DNA from: Elmis aenea
Taxonomy: Eukaryota > Arthropoda > Insecta > Coleoptera > Elmidae
Length of the DNA: 64,000 nucleotides
Assembly (NCBI GenBank): GCA_947652605.1
Contig: CANTFG010000129.1
Span: 310,001 to 374,000 of the forward strand
Reading direction: 5' to 3'
Under the pieces are notes generated by a model. It ran no database searches, was not told where the DNA came from, and saw only the letters and a list, made by a program, of their open reading frames with translations. The position numbers and the translations under genes are program-made. Shown here piece after piece: positions 12,365 to 23,520 of this stretch (the stretch's first letter is position 1; every line of letters begins with the position of its first letter).

Positions 12365-12784
12365 TAATATAGACGTCATATTTTTTTAATATCAGCAAAC
12401 ATTGGCTCATACCTCTCAAAGCATTTTTGTTGCCATTGCTCTTCTCCTGGTAGTCCACATAACTTATAAAAAACATTGATGTGTGGGATACTGTTAAAGA
12501 TAATAGGATGATGAAATTAGCAGAGAAGTATGTGCTTAGTAAAGCCTAGTCCAGATTGTAAGCAAATGTTTCGGAACAGTGTTCATGAACAATGTTCCCG
12601 ATGTTTCGGAACAGCTCAAATTTGTTTCTAGCTTGTTTCGGAACTGTTTCACTAATGTTGCGAAACACAAAAAGGCCTGTTCCTTGTTTCCCGTTGATGT
12701 GGGAAACATTGGAACATTGAACAAGTTTTTTGTCAAACACCGGTCAGTCAAACAGAGTTTTGGTTAGAGTGATTCTTGGTTATA

Positions 12785-14980
12785 CAGGGTGGCGCTTTTT
12801 TCGATGCTCACCATTGCTATCTTGGAAACGGTAAGAGATACAAGGTCGGTTAAATTAGAGAAAAGTTGCACATTTTTATGGCGATTAAGAATCTGAAAAG
12901 AAATCCTGGATATTTTGATTCGTTTTTGTTTTATTACAAAAAAACTGAAAAATGTGATTTTAGAAAAATATTATTATCTTCCCTACCACTGACTCTATTT
13001 CATTTAAACTTGGTCACTTTATGTTTTTGACCGTCCTGGGTTTGATGACGTCAACAAAAATTTTCTAAGCCTTCTAGATTTCAAGTTGCAATAGTCAACT
13101 TTGTTATTTCTTATGGCCGCCATATTGGATTTTTGCACCATCAGACAGACAAAAAAATTAGCTTTTCAAATTGGTAACCAAAATACCTTTTTTCTTTCAA
13201 AAAACTTGTTGAAATTTGAAAATTTGTATAAATAATCTACAAAATCGAGAATGCTCTGAAAAACAATTGAAACTATGATATCAATAATAGTGACAGATTG
13301 CGTGCAAGTGACGTACGTAGAGTTTCTTTATCGTCTTTTTTGATTATCAAGATGTTTACGAATGAAGAAAAGCAGGAAATGTATGATGTCTACATTCGAA
13401 ACCATAAAAACTCTCTTTTAGCGTCTGAAAATTACGCAAATTTATATCCAGAGAGAGAGAGCAACCCCACAGGACAATGTTTACGAGGATTTCAAGAAGT
13501 TTGGGTAATTATGGCATGTTTAAAAACCGCGAGGGCCGTATAGGAAAAGGATTAATGTTAATGAAGTGAATGTGTTGGCTCAAATAGCAATTAATCCAGA
13601 AAACTCCAGCCGGAAAATTGCTCAAGAGTGTGGTATTAATGATGCATATGCCAGAAAAATAATAAAAAAACATAACTACCACGATTATAAATTCTCAAGG
13701 GTACAAACTCTTCATCCTGGTGATACTAACAGAAGATTGAACTTTTGTTATTGGTTTCGGGAAAAACTGCAGCAAGATCCACATTTTTCCAGAAAAATAC
13801 TATGGACTGACGAGTCCTTATTCACAAACTCAGGAATGTTTAACAGGAAAAATGTTCATCATTACGCTACAGTGAATCCCCATTTAATAAGAGAGACTAG
13901 GCCGCAAGTTCGATATTCGCTGAACGGGCTGGTCTTTTAGATAATACGATTCTGGGTCCCTTTTTCATCGATGGACATTTGGATGGGCCTGGATATTTAA
14001 GATTGTTGGAAACAAATTTAGAAGATATATTAGATGAATTGCCATTATTAACCATTCAAAATCTTCAATGGTTTCAGCAAGATGGAGCTGGTCCTCACAA
14101 CGCCCGAATTGTAGAAGAATATTTAAATGCACGCTTTCAAAATTCTTGGCTTGGTACGTTTGGTCCTGTTTATTGGCCTCCACGATCGCCATGTTTAACG
14201 CCCATGGATTGCTTTTTGTGGGGCAATGTAAAAGATGTTGTTTATGCAACCCCCACGGATAGATAATATTGAACATCTTCGTCGTAAAATAAAAAATGCA
14301 TTTGACTCAATTCCGCGACAGACTATCCTAAAGGCAGTGGACGAAATGAATTTAAGGACTGACCTCTGTATAATACATAACGGCGGACACTTTGAACAGT
14401 TTAAATAATTACTTATATCTGATGTTTTAAATTTATTTTCAATTTGTTATCATTAGACCAATAAAATGTTCAGTCTTTTATTTATATCATAGTTTCAATT
14501 GTTTTTCAGAGCATTCTCGATTTTGTAGATTATTTATACAAATTTTCAAATTTCAACAAGCTTTTTGAAAGAAAAAAGGTATTTTGGTTACCAATTTGAA
14601 AAGCTAATTTTTTTGTCTGTCTGATGGTGCAAAAATCCAATATGGCGGCCATAAGAAATAAAAAAGTTGACTATCGCAACTTGAAATCTAGAAGGCTTAG
14701 AAAATTTTTGTTGACGTCATCAAACCCAGGACGGTCAAAAACATAAAGTGACCAAGTTTAAATGAAATAGAGTCAGTGGTAGGGAAGATAATAATATTTT
14801 TCTAAAATCACATTTTTCAGTTTTTTTGTAATAAAACAAAAACGAATCAAAATATCCAGAATTTCTTTTCAGATTCTTAATCGTCATAAAAATGTGCAAC
14901 TTTTCTCTAATTTAACCGACCTTGTATCTCTTACCGTTTCCAAGATAGCAATGGTGAGCATCGAAAAAAGCACCACCCTG
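12785..14980 (+). mobile_element. DD41D mariner M2 with ~500-bp inverted repeats
   Basis: The element runs from CAGGGTGGCGC (12785) to its counterpart ending CACCACCCTG (14980), with TA on both sides. The inverted arms are very long: 12785-13280 and 14484-14980, ending internally at ACTATGATAT. The transposase lies between them. The same left arm occurs as a solo fragment at 51223-51663, so the family is multicopy. It is inserted within element H1. Confidence 0.93.
13352..14408 (+). pseudogene. DD41D mariner transposase (M2)
   Basis: The start at ATG 13352 gives MFTNEEKQEMYDVYIRN, the same opening as the remnants in the F1 MITEs. A frameshift follows near 13460 in a GAGA run, then LAQIAINPENSSRKIAQECG (helix-turn-helix), block 1 KILWTDESLF, a frameshift near 13925, block 2 WFQQDGAGPHNA, block 3 RSPCLTPMDCFLWG (third Asp present, 41 residues after the second), and a last frameshift near 14250 before FDSIPRQTILKAV and the end NGGHFEQFK. 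All three acidic residues are present, but at least three frameshifts abolish the product. Confidence 0.9.
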
Positions 14981-14993
14981 TATATTTATTACA

Positions 14994-15326
14994 ATGTGGA
15001 ATCAAGAAAAAACTTTACAACTGATGGAAAAAGTGCATAGCACATATTGTTTGTGGGATGTCACATGTGGTGAATACAAAAATAGGAATAAAAAGAGGGA
15101 TGCTTTTGGAAATATTGCGCAGTCATGTGATGTAACAGTTGCTGAAGTTGAAAAGAAAGTGCACATGCTAAAATCCCAATTTCGACTGGAACACAAAAAA
15201 CTGCAAGGCACTAAGAAAAGTGGTTCTTCACCATTCTTCATTCATTGCCGTAACTGGTGCCTTACATTAGTGCTTTCCGTATCCACCACCTTCTTCTTTT
15301 CTTTTCTTTATTCCTTCGGCCGTTAA
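14994..15326 (+). pseudogene. MADF-domain protein remnant of H1
   Basis: Begins MWNQEKTLQLMEKVHSTYCL and continues through W-D (CLWDVTCGEYKNRNKKRDAF) to FGNIAQSCDVTVAEVEKKVH and LKSQFRLEHKKL. This is a MADF (Myb/SANT-like) DNA-binding domain at residues 4-70, with the conserved YKNR-K-K and LKSQFR-E signatures. Such proteins accompany PIF/Harbinger transposases and bind terminal repeats. After about residue 80 the sequence turns non-conserved and runs to a chance stop. No catalytic transposase of H1 is visible, so H1 is probably a deletion derivative. Confidence 0.78.
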
Positions 15327-15582
15327 GTAAAATAAATAAATTGGCAGCACTGGACATGATAATCAGTTGAGAAACACCGAAACACTGACTTAAGTCTGGA
15401 CGAGGAACAACGTATACAGATTGTTCCGAAACAATGTTTCGCAACTGTTCAGTCACAGTGTTCAATATTGTTCCGAAACATTTGTTTACAATCTGGACTA
15501 GGCTTTAGAATTCAAACTGAAAATATGTATATTTTGCCAACCTAAAAAAATGTATCTGTAACTTTTTATTATTTATTATATA

Positions 15583-16175
15583 ATTTGAGTTTAAACATGG
15601 GGCTTTCTCGCTTATTATAATAGCTAGAATATAGGTTGAAATTTGGTTAAGGTGCTAAATTTGGTGCTCATTAATAATCCAAAGAGAATTTGGAAATATC
15701 TCAAACGATATCCGAGAAAATTAGGAAAAACCGGAAAATACAATTTTTTTAAAATCGTCCTTTACTCCTTTGGATTATAAAATATTTCAAATGTGTAAAA
15801 ACATTGCCAGAGCAACTTTTTAAGCCGCATCAGATAGAAGTCACTAATTTATTCTAGGTCGATTCGTTTTTGTTTTATGACAACCATCTTTATTTTTTCT
15901 TATGAGCGTAGTTTTTGCTATTTACATAATTAAATAGAATTAATTTTTCTGAATTTATTGATGTATTAGGTATCACACGTGTTACTTTACTTCTACATTC
16001 ATTGTCAAAATTCAAAAAAAAATGCGTTTCGGACATTGTAGTTTATGAAGGTTACCATGACAACCAATCAGCAAATTCAAAAATTTGAAATCTTATTAGG
16101 TACTTGTCATCGTAATAAGTTCGTATCAAAGATTTCAGTAACGAAGAAAAACGCGATTCAGAAGCATGTTGTTGA
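15583..16175 (+). mobile_element. Truncated F1 foldback MITE
   Basis: Matches the left arm and centre of the complete F1 copy at 52641-53563: TTTAAACATGGGGCTTTCTC, then GTGCTCATTAATAATCCAAA and TCGATTCGTTTTTGTTTTATG. The terminal CAGGGTG and the right arm are absent. Near 16133 it reads RFSNEEKRD in the plus frame, the opening of the DD41D transposase, so this is a deletion derivative of a long-armed mariner. Open frames across it are otherwise meaningless. Confidence 0.8.
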
Positions 16176-16254
16176 AAATTGCTTGGAATCAAGACTCTAG
16201 ATTGTTTATTTTGGAAATAGCATACCTCGTTGGACCGAGCGTTTCTTATATTTA

Positions 16255-16642
16255 TTACTAGCGTAGTGACCCGGCTTCGCTCGGTGAATTTTTTTATCAA
16301 TCACAGACTACTCGCGCTTCGCGCTCGCGCCCGGTGGACGTTTTTGAACTTTTGAAAATTTTGGATCTGTTGGGAATTTTTGTATCTATTGAGAATTTTT
16401 GTATCTATTGAGAATTTTTGTATCTATTGAGAATTTTGAAACTTTTGTGATATTTGGATCTTTTGGGAATTTTGGTTCTTTTGGGAATTTTTGAAACTTT
16501 TGGGAATTCTCATATAGCCTATGTTCTTTCCATGGTCCTATAGATTGTCTGTGCCAAATTTGGTCAGGATCAGATCAGTGGTATAGGAATGCATAAAGGA
16601 CAAATATACATACATACATTCATTTTTATATATATAGATAGA
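16255..16642 (+). repeat. Unclassified dispersed repeat
   Basis: Starts near ACTAGCGTAGTGACCCGGCT, has a GC-rich segment CGCGCTTCGCGCTCGCGCCC, and ends in CATACATACATTCATTTTTA plus a TA-rich tail. This layout, with a GTGACCCGGC-like head and a short repetitive 3' tail, is common in arthropod dispersed repeats. I cannot assign a class from sequence alone. Confidence 0.45.
16365..16505 (+). repeat. 19-bp minisatellite
   Basis: About eight copies of an 18-19-bp unit inside the dispersed repeat above. Three are identical (GTATCTATTGAGAATTTTT). The flanking copies drift to forms such as GGATCTGTTGGGAATTTTT and GGATCTTTTGGGAATTTT. Confidence 0.85.
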
Positions 16643-16984
16643 TGTTTGCGCTGTATGCTCTTCCATGTTGTGAAAATGTTTCCAAATTCCAATTTACATT
16701 TTTGTCCTTTGATTAAATTACTTGCACTGCTTGAACAAAACCACTATTATCATTATCTGAAGCGTTGTAATCCAAATGTGACGTTTCGTTCGTTGTCTTC
16801 ACTTGTATGATTATCTTTTTCAGAAATTTCTTCGCCAGTGATGCATTTAGTAGTGCCTCTAAACTAAATCTTCAGTTTTTAGAAATCGAGTTGCCATTAC
16901 TTACGAAATAATAATAAGCAAACTAGAACAATTCTTTATGCTGGAGGTGTAAAACTGAAGTCAGCAATTTAGGAGATGCCTTTA
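16643..16984. other. Spacer, nothing recognised
   Basis: No repeat or coding signal seen. Open frames here are short and of unremarkable composition. Confidence 0.4.
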
Positions 16985-16986
16985 TA

Positions 16987-18046
16987 CAGGGTGGTCCATT
17001 TTTTAGTAGCAGGACTTTAACAGTCGATAGAAAAACTTACTTTAAAGCGAATATTCCATATCTACATGGGTCCAAAAACGCTTCATTTTAAAGATACAGG
17101 GTGTTTGGAAAAAATAAAGATAATGTTTAACCGTTTCTCAACCAGTAGATATATTTCAACCAAATTTGGTAAACAGCACCACCCTTACAGGTTACCACAA
17201 TCGGTGAAAATTTTAAGTCCCACAAGCAACCAGTGGCGGAGTTGTAGGGGTTCAGATTCAATAAATTTTATAAAAAAACTAGTACGGCCCTGTTCAAAAT
17301 CAAACTCGAACTTGTTTTTGGATAGAGCATTTTATTCTAAACAAAAAGTGTCTCTTGACTGTTCCTGGTATCTGACACCGTTTGGCGTAGAATTTGATTG
17401 ATTTTACTATTTTCGCGAAAAAGTTCGATCTAAAAATATCGCGAAAAGCAGAAAATTGCAACTTGCAGAGTAAATGCTCATTAATCGTCAATTTAGCGGA
17501 ACTTCTTCCCTCATCATTAGTATGTTCTGTTATTAAAAACTGCAAAAATTGGTAATTACTTCTTTATTACGGATATTAGCTATTATTTTTAGATCGAACT
17601 TTGGAGCAAATTTTTCGCGAAAATAGTAAAATAAAACAAATTTCACGCCAAACGGTGACAGATATCAAGAAAAATCAAGAGACACTTTTAGTTTAGAATA
17701 TAATGTTCTACCCAAAATTAAGTTCAAGTTTGATTCTAAACAGGTCACTACTTTTTTTTATAAAATTTATTGAAACTGAACCCCCACAACTCCGCCACTG
17801 ATTGCTTGTGGGACTTGAAATTTTCACAGATTGTGGTAACATGTAAGGTGGTGCTGTTTACCAAGTTTGGTTTAAATATATCTACTGGTTGAGAAACGGT
17901 TAAACATTATCGTATTTCTTCGAAAATTTCAACGCTCTGTATCTTTAAAATGAAGCGTTTTTGGACCCATGTTGAAGGAATATTCGCTTTAAAACAAGTT
18001 TTTCTATCGACTGTTAAAGGCCTGCTATTAAAAGTGGACCACCCTG
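16987..18046. mobile_element. Foldback MITE F2, ~450-bp arms
   Basis: CAGGGTGGTCCATTTT at 16987 and the complement GTGGACCACCCTG ending 18046, with TA on both sides. The arms 16987-17439 and 17584-18046 are inverted copies with moderate divergence (for example ATGAAGCGTTTTTGGACCCA on the right against its complement on the left). The 145-bp centre has no similarity to itself. No transposase remnant is visible. Open frames at 17066-17401 and 17300-17545 lie in the repeat arms and are not genes. It is a Tc1/mariner-type MITE by its ends and target site. Confidence 0.9.
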
Positions 18047-18050
18047 TATA

Positions 18051-18237
18051 CACTAATCACTAATGCAATAGATGTATGAATCAACACGCATAGTAATTTA
18101 TTTTTTCAGACTTGCAGAGCTGTTTGCTCATCGATTTGATACAAATAGCTATCGTAGACCTAAGAAATCATTTATGAACTTGTTACTGTTAGATATTAAT
18201 AAAATTAATAACCACGAGTTTCAAACAAAATGATTAT
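18051..18237. other. Short spacer
   Basis: AT-rich sequence between MITE F2 and mariner M3 with no feature I can support. Confidence 0.4.
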
Positions 18238-18239
18238 AA

Positions 18240-19174
18240 AGGGTCTTTCAATAAGGACGCTCGATTTTAAAATGTAAATAAATCAAGTTGTGTGTGAGAT
18301 TTCCACTCAATTTTTTTTTTATTTGAAAGTATATTTTATGGCATTAAGTATGGAATAGAACGTCGTTCAAATGTCCACCGCGGCTTTGCTTGGTGGCACG
18401 TATTCGGGAGGTTCAATTTTCATTGACTTTGTCGCATAAATCTGGCTTAATTTGCTGGATGGCGTTTGTTGTATTGACTTTGGGGGCGTCTATTGTTTGC
18501 GGTTTATTCGCAAAGACTTGCGATTTAAGATAGCTCCAAAAGAAGAAGTCTAAAGGCGTTAAATCGCACGATCTTTGTGGCCAGTTCACGTCACCGCCGC
18601 GCGAGATAACCGTGCCCTTAATTCGCTCGTTCAGAATGTCCCTCGTGGCATGTGCTGTGTGGCACGTAGTGCCGTCCTGTTGGAACCACATGTTATCGGT
18701 ATTCATATCCAGTTTAGGCCACAAGAAGTTGCTTATCATCGATCTGTAGCGCTTGCCGTTGACGGTTATGGCATTGCCAGTTTCGTTTTGGAAGAAGTAC
18801 GGACCCATGATTCCGCCAGACCAAAATCCGACCAAACAGTGACTTTCTCGGGATGCATTTGGTGCTGGTGTATCTGGTATGAATTGGTATCGCCCCAAAT
18901 CCGACAATTTTGCTTGTTCACATATCGAATAGTCGACTCGGCAGGACGGTTGTGGCGAGGATAAAAATCACGTATTGCTCGGAACGTTTCTCGAACGGAG
19001 CAGTAACTTTGATAATAAAATTTGATGATTTGCAGACGTTGTTTAACGCTATAACCTTCCATGGTAATTTGCCGTACACTACTAAACAATTGACAACAAA
19101 TTTGACAGATGTTACTTTAAAAACATGGCTGCTATAACCTGACAAAGTTCGAGCGTCCCTGTTGAAAGACCCTT
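18240..19174 (-). mobile_element. Deleted DD41D mariner M3
   Basis: The ends are AAGGGTCTTTCAATAAGGAC (18240) and the complement GTCCCTGTTGAAAGACCCTT (ending 19174), flanked by TA at 18238-18239 and 19175-19176. Terminal repeats are about 35 bp and differ from the CAGGGTG type, so this is a second mariner lineage. At 935 bp it is too short for a full transposase gene, and the minus-strand gene it carries lacks its central part. Confidence 0.92.
18413..19062 (-). pseudogene. DD41D mariner transposase (M3), internally deleted
   Basis: The minus-strand start at 19062 gives MEGYSVKQRLQIIKFYYQS (helix-turn-helix) and continues to RPAESTIR. It then jumps to NKQNCRIWGD and HPEKVTVW, sequence that lies after catalytic block 1, so the linker and the first Asp are deleted. 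A frameshift near 18850 leads to WSGGIMGPYFFQN, block 2 WFQQDGTTCHTAHA and block 3 RSCDLTPLDFFFWSYLKSQV, again with exactly 41 residues between the second and third Asp. The stop is at 18413. Confidence 0.9.
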
Positions 19175-19176
19175 TA

Positions 19177-20360
19177 GTACTACAGTTTTACTTTACAAGT
19201 CATAGCTAATATTCCACATAAGGGTCATATTGACCCGAAGGATACATCTTTTACATTTTTCTTACCACGAACAACAACATAATTTTTAAAAAATAATTTG
19301 GGTAGTGATACATTACAACTAAATAAACAAACTCATAAAATATCAATGAAAAATATTAAAAGACAAAAGATGTAAGAGACTTTTAATTTTAAAATGGGCC
19401 ATATTGACCCGAGGGAAACAGCAGGGTTAAAGCATATTGTGTTTTTATGACTTCTACGAGTCACTGCAATACAAAGCAAAAGTTAATAATACTTTTAGCT
19501 TATTTGTATCGATATGTTTTTATTAGTGTTGTTTTCATCGTTTTCATAATATTATGTGCTTTGTCATTGCTTCTTAAACAATGACAAAACGAGTATAATA
19601 GTTCTATTTTCAGTACACACTGATCTACAAAGAAAACAGTGAACTTTAACTAACGTAAATAAATATTCAACAACACTTTCTGTTTACATTCCTTCGCTTT
19701 AAAATGAGGGGTAAAAACAGTTGTTTTTCTACAGCTTCTATAATAAACTGACAATATTTCAACTAAAGAGCTTTCGCAAAATGGTTAACGAACTCACGCT
19801 TTAGAGATCACGAAGTAAAAGTCTGTCGCTATGACTGCAGTTGATTGCTTAAAATTGGACGTAAAACTATCGAATAAGTTTTGTTTTAAATAGACATTAA
19901 TGAGGTTTAATGTTTTGCAACATTGTGACATAATCAAACAAATCGATAAAATTTTGCTTACAGATTAAGGTTTCATGTATAGGATGGGCAAATTTCGATG
20001 TTTTCATAGGGAATCTCTGTAACTATAAAAGGTATCAAAAAACGGACCCCGCTTCCTCGATCTCTTTTTTAGAGAAAATTTATTGGTGAAAACTAAAATT
20101 GGTTATCGTCTTTTGTTTTAGAGTTATCACCGATAACTCGATTTTTCGATTAAGAATATATCTGGTAAAACAAACTGTCATTCTGTTGTTTTAACGATTG
20201 CTTGAAAGAAACCGTGCCCGGAACATTCTTCGCCACCACAATTCTTCGCCCCATACAAGCATATCACAAATTTTGTTTGTAAATGTGGTTGTTTTCATTT
20301 ATAACGTAATTTTTACAGATTATTTTACATCAGCCTAAAGTTGTTTCTTGTATATTAACA
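19177..20360. other. Spacer with duplicated GGGTCATATTGACCC motif
   Basis: No gene seen. GGGTCATATTGACCCGA at 19225-19241 and GGGCCATATTGACCCGAG near 19397 are two near-palindromic copies. Each lies beside ACATCTTTT or its complement, so the 19225-19415 stretch is a weak inverted repeat. GGGTTAA follows the right copy. This could be a worn piggyBac-type MITE, but no left TTAA is present. The remainder (19420-20360) shows nothing I can name. Confidence 0.35.
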
Positions 20361-20366
20361 CATATC

Positions 20367-20480
20367 GGACCGGCAGCAATTACCTGAAATATGTGCAAAG
20401 GACCGGTAAATTTAATGGACTTTAGGTTGGGACCGGTGACGTAGATTAACTTTATACCTGCCATGCATATTGGACCGGTT
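20367..20480. repeat. Four GGACCGG copies upstream of piggyBac B
   Basis: GGACCGG occurs at about 20367, 20399, 20430 and 20472, within 115 bp of otherwise AT-rich DNA and upstream of a piggyBac transposase remnant. Subterminal motif clusters of this type are often transposase-binding sites. That role is inferred only. Confidence 0.5.
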
Positions 20481-20601
20481 ACGCGCGTTAATTGCGTTAA
20501 AATAATACTGTTGTCATTGTTAGTTTACGTTTGGCCTGATATACATCATATTGCCAAGTTAACGTATTTTTTGCTGATATTCTTAGCTTAATTATTTAGA
20601 T

Positions 20602-21503
20602 AAAATTAAAGAGGAAGATACATGGTTAGATATAGACGAACTTCCAACAGTAGAATCTTTTGCCGGCGATTGTGGAGTAAAAATTATACCAGATAATCCA
20701 AGTAGTGTGGAAAGTATACTTAATTTGTTTATCGGAGAAGATTTTTTTGATATGTTAACATATCAGAGCAACTTATATTACAATCAAAATAAACATAAAT
20801 TTAAAGTGTTTGCAAAAACGGCAAAATTTACAGATATTACCACTACCTATACACATGAAGAAATTTTTTGGACTAATTATTTTTATGGGTCAAATTAAAA
20901 AAGACCACATTAAAGATTACTGGTCGAGGGATCTTTTAATTGAAACGCCGATTTTTTCACGCTCTATGAGCAGGAATGGATTTTCGCAAATATGGCGAGC
21001 ATGGCATTTCAATGATAACACAGCACAAAGTATTGACAGCGGAAGATTAGTAAAAATACAACCAGTGTTGGAATATTTTAAAAACAAATTTACACAAGTC
21101 TACAAACCCAAACAGCATATTTCTTTAGATGAGGCAATGATTCCATGGACTATCGTTTAGGACGTACAATCCCGGAAAATTGAATAAATATGGCCTGTTA
21201 GTGAGAATGCTTTCCGAAAGCGATACAGGCTATATAATAAATTTGGAAATATATTCTGGAACTGGCAAAAAACTAGAAGAAACGATATTTTCTTTATTAC
21301 AACCATGCGTAGGAGTGTGGCATCATGTTTACCAAGACAACTATTACAATAGTGTACATATCGCAGAAGCTATGAAAAAGAAGAAAGTAAGAGTGTGTGG
21401 GACAATACGGACTAACAGAAGTTTACCAGTTGCTTTCAAAGCAAAAGGAAAATTATTAAAAAAAGGTGAATTTGCTTTCATCAGAAAAGGTGATGTATTA
21501 TAG
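20602..21503 (+). pseudogene. piggyBac transposase (element B), truncated
   Basis: Plus-strand fragment in three frames. An acidic stretch (KEEDTWLDIDELPTVESFAG) precedes the DDE domain. After a frameshift near 20870 it reads GLIIFMGQIKKDHIKDYWSR, then SRNGFSQIWRAWHFNDN and HISLDEAMIPW, with the first catalytic Asp in DEAM. A second frameshift near 21148 leads to FRTYNPGKLNKYGLLVRM and VYQDNYYNSVHIAEA (second Asp in QDNYYNS). The frame ends at RKGDVL exactly where the T1 foldback element is inserted (21502), and no continuation is seen beyond 28062, so the third Asp region and 3' end are lost. No in-frame ATG precedes 20602; a 5' exon or truncation is possible. Confidence 0.9.
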
Positions 21504-21526
21504 GTCCGTCACCTTGGCAGCACCAC

Positions 21527-22100
21527 TTTCTCCAATCATAATAAAACTTATGCCATAATTTTGTGCTAATTTTGTGCTATTTTGTGCCGTAAAAATAAAA
21601 TTTTGTGCCAACTCCAGAAAAAAGTTATAAACAATTTTCACTCGAGGTTGCTAAGGTGACGCGTAAGCACCACCTTGTCTGAATTAAAATTTGTTTATGC
21701 CATAATTTTGTGCTAATTTTGTGCCGTAAAAATAAAATTTTGTGCCAACTCCATAACGAAGTTATAAACAATTTTCACCCGGTGCTGCTAAGGTGACGCG
21801 TAAGCACCACCTTGTCTGAATTAAAATTTGTTTATGCCATATTTTTGTGCTAATTTTGTGCTATTTTGTGCCGTAAAAATAAAATTTTGTGCCAACTCCA
21901 TAACGAAGTTATAAACAATTTTTACCCGGTGCTGCTAAGGTGACGCGTAAGCACCACCTTGTCTGAATTAAAATTTGTTTATGCCATAATTTTGTGCTAA
22001 TTTTGTGCTATTTTGTGCCGTAAATATAAAATTTTGTGCCAACTCCATTACGAAGTTATAAACAATTTTCACCCGGTGCTGCCAAGGTGACACGTAAGCA
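21527..22100 (+). repeat. Tandem repeats in left arm of T1
   Basis: Four copies of a unit of about 145 bp. Each starts near TTATGCCATAATTTTGTGC (21548, 21695, 21832, 21979) and runs through TTTGTGCCAACTCCATAACG and GCTAAGGTGACGCGTAAGCA. The sub-motif TTTTGTGC recurs several times in each unit. The final unit drifts into the unique inner arm. Confidence 0.88.
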
Positions 22101-22104
22101 CCAT

Positions 22105-23520
22105 CTTAGGTATCTAAATTAAATTAATTGTTATAATGTTGTACCTACTCTTTATTGTTAACTCCAGAACGAAGTTATAAACAATTGTTTAATTGCAGAA
22201 CAAAAATTATGATATTTTATTGTTATTGTCAGTAAGTTTTAAATTGTTTAATAATTTTATAAATATTTAATAACGTTCTACAGTGCAAAACTATACGAGT
22301 CAACTATACAAGACAATAATCTGTGACATACCCCACTGGTAATATACGAGTAATTAGATGCTTATTACCTTAGATCTAGTTTTTTATCTACGGTAAGCGG
22401 CTTATTTGATGTTTGGGCTCGTGATCGTCAAATCTTTGTGGAGGACTACTTCACGTCGTTTTGCGTAAAACTCTAGGTTTAGATCAGCTGTTAAGGGTGT
22501 AGAAAGTAAATAAAACAACACGCGTTATGTATAAAATGGTATTTATTGTGAATTCTTGTTACCATTAATGTTTCATTTATACTTTACTTCCTTTGTCAAT
22601 CAAAAATGCAAATACGTTTCAGAAGCAAGGTTATAGTAACTTATCAATATTTTTTGATAGATTTATGGCAAAAGCTTAAAGTAAACGTTTGGGAATAATA
22701 CGTTAAGCACGCATTTACAACACATACTCTATATCTTGTGATTAACACAATAAATGATTATTATTTAACTGTGCAGTGTGCAGATGTTACAAATCAACAA
22801 ATTATATTTGCTAAAAAAAGTGTAATTCTTAAACGAAAAATACTGCAGTAAAAAATACTCTATTACATTGTCCACTAGACAAATATTAATTTAAGTCAAA
22901 TAACAACACCCGTATAGTTTTCTAAGTAAGATTAAATTATCTACAACAATATGTAACAAATACAGGCTTTTTTATTTAAACACTTTATTTATGGTTAAAA
23001 TGTTGCTTAATGGACTAAACAAAACAAACGCCACAACGATAGATTGATGGAAAAAACTAAAAGTAAACGATTTTCTCCCGTTGCTTTCAAGATCAAGCGT
23101 AAGCCCCATCTTTTCTAAATTAAATTAGTTGTTATAATGTTGTACTCTTTTTTAACTCCAGAACGATGTTATAAACAATTGTTTAATTGTAGGACAAAAA
23201 TTATGATATTTTTAGTTAATATTTTATTGTCATTGCAAGTAAGTTATAAATTCTTTAATAATTTTATAAATATTAAATAACATTTTACAATGCAAAACTA
23301 TACGAGACAACTATACAAGACAATTTTTAATACAATAAACATGTGTAAAAAAGCAAATAATCAACAAATAATGGTTTTAAATAAATGACCGTATAGTTTT
23401 CTAAGTAGGATTAAATTATCTACAACAATATGTAACAAATACAGGGATTTTTATTTAAAAACTTCATTTATGTTTAAGATGTTGCTTAATGGACTAAAAA
23501 AACTTAACGCCAAAACGATT
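22105..23520 (+). repeat. Internal direct duplications in T1
   Basis: The inner-arm segment 22105-22310 (TTGTTATAATGTTGTAC, TATACGAG) recurs at 23104-23330. A second segment, CCGTATAGTTTTCTAAGTA at 22910, recurs at 23390 and extends through GTTGCTTAATGGACTAAA to 23520. The interior therefore partly grew by direct duplication of about 480 bp and of arm sequence. No coding frame. Confidence 0.75.

Larger units (their letters stand above)
12542..15505 (+). mobile_element. MADF-bearing DNA transposon H1, split by mariner M2
   Basis: The ends are AAGCCTAGTCCAGATTGTAA (12542) and the complement TACAATCTGGACTAGGCTT (ending 15505), each flanked by TA. The motif TGTTTCGGAAC recurs several times in the first 130 bp and last 70 bp as subterminal repeats. 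The surviving gene encodes a MADF domain, as in the accessory protein of PIF/Harbinger elements, but the visible flank is TA rather than TWA, so the superfamily is not settled. Mariner M2 (12785-14980) sits inside, just before the MADF frame. Confidence 0.75.

Noticed and set aside
17066..17545. Frames of 111 and 81 codons
   Set aside because: They lie in the inverted arms of MITE F2, which is non-coding.
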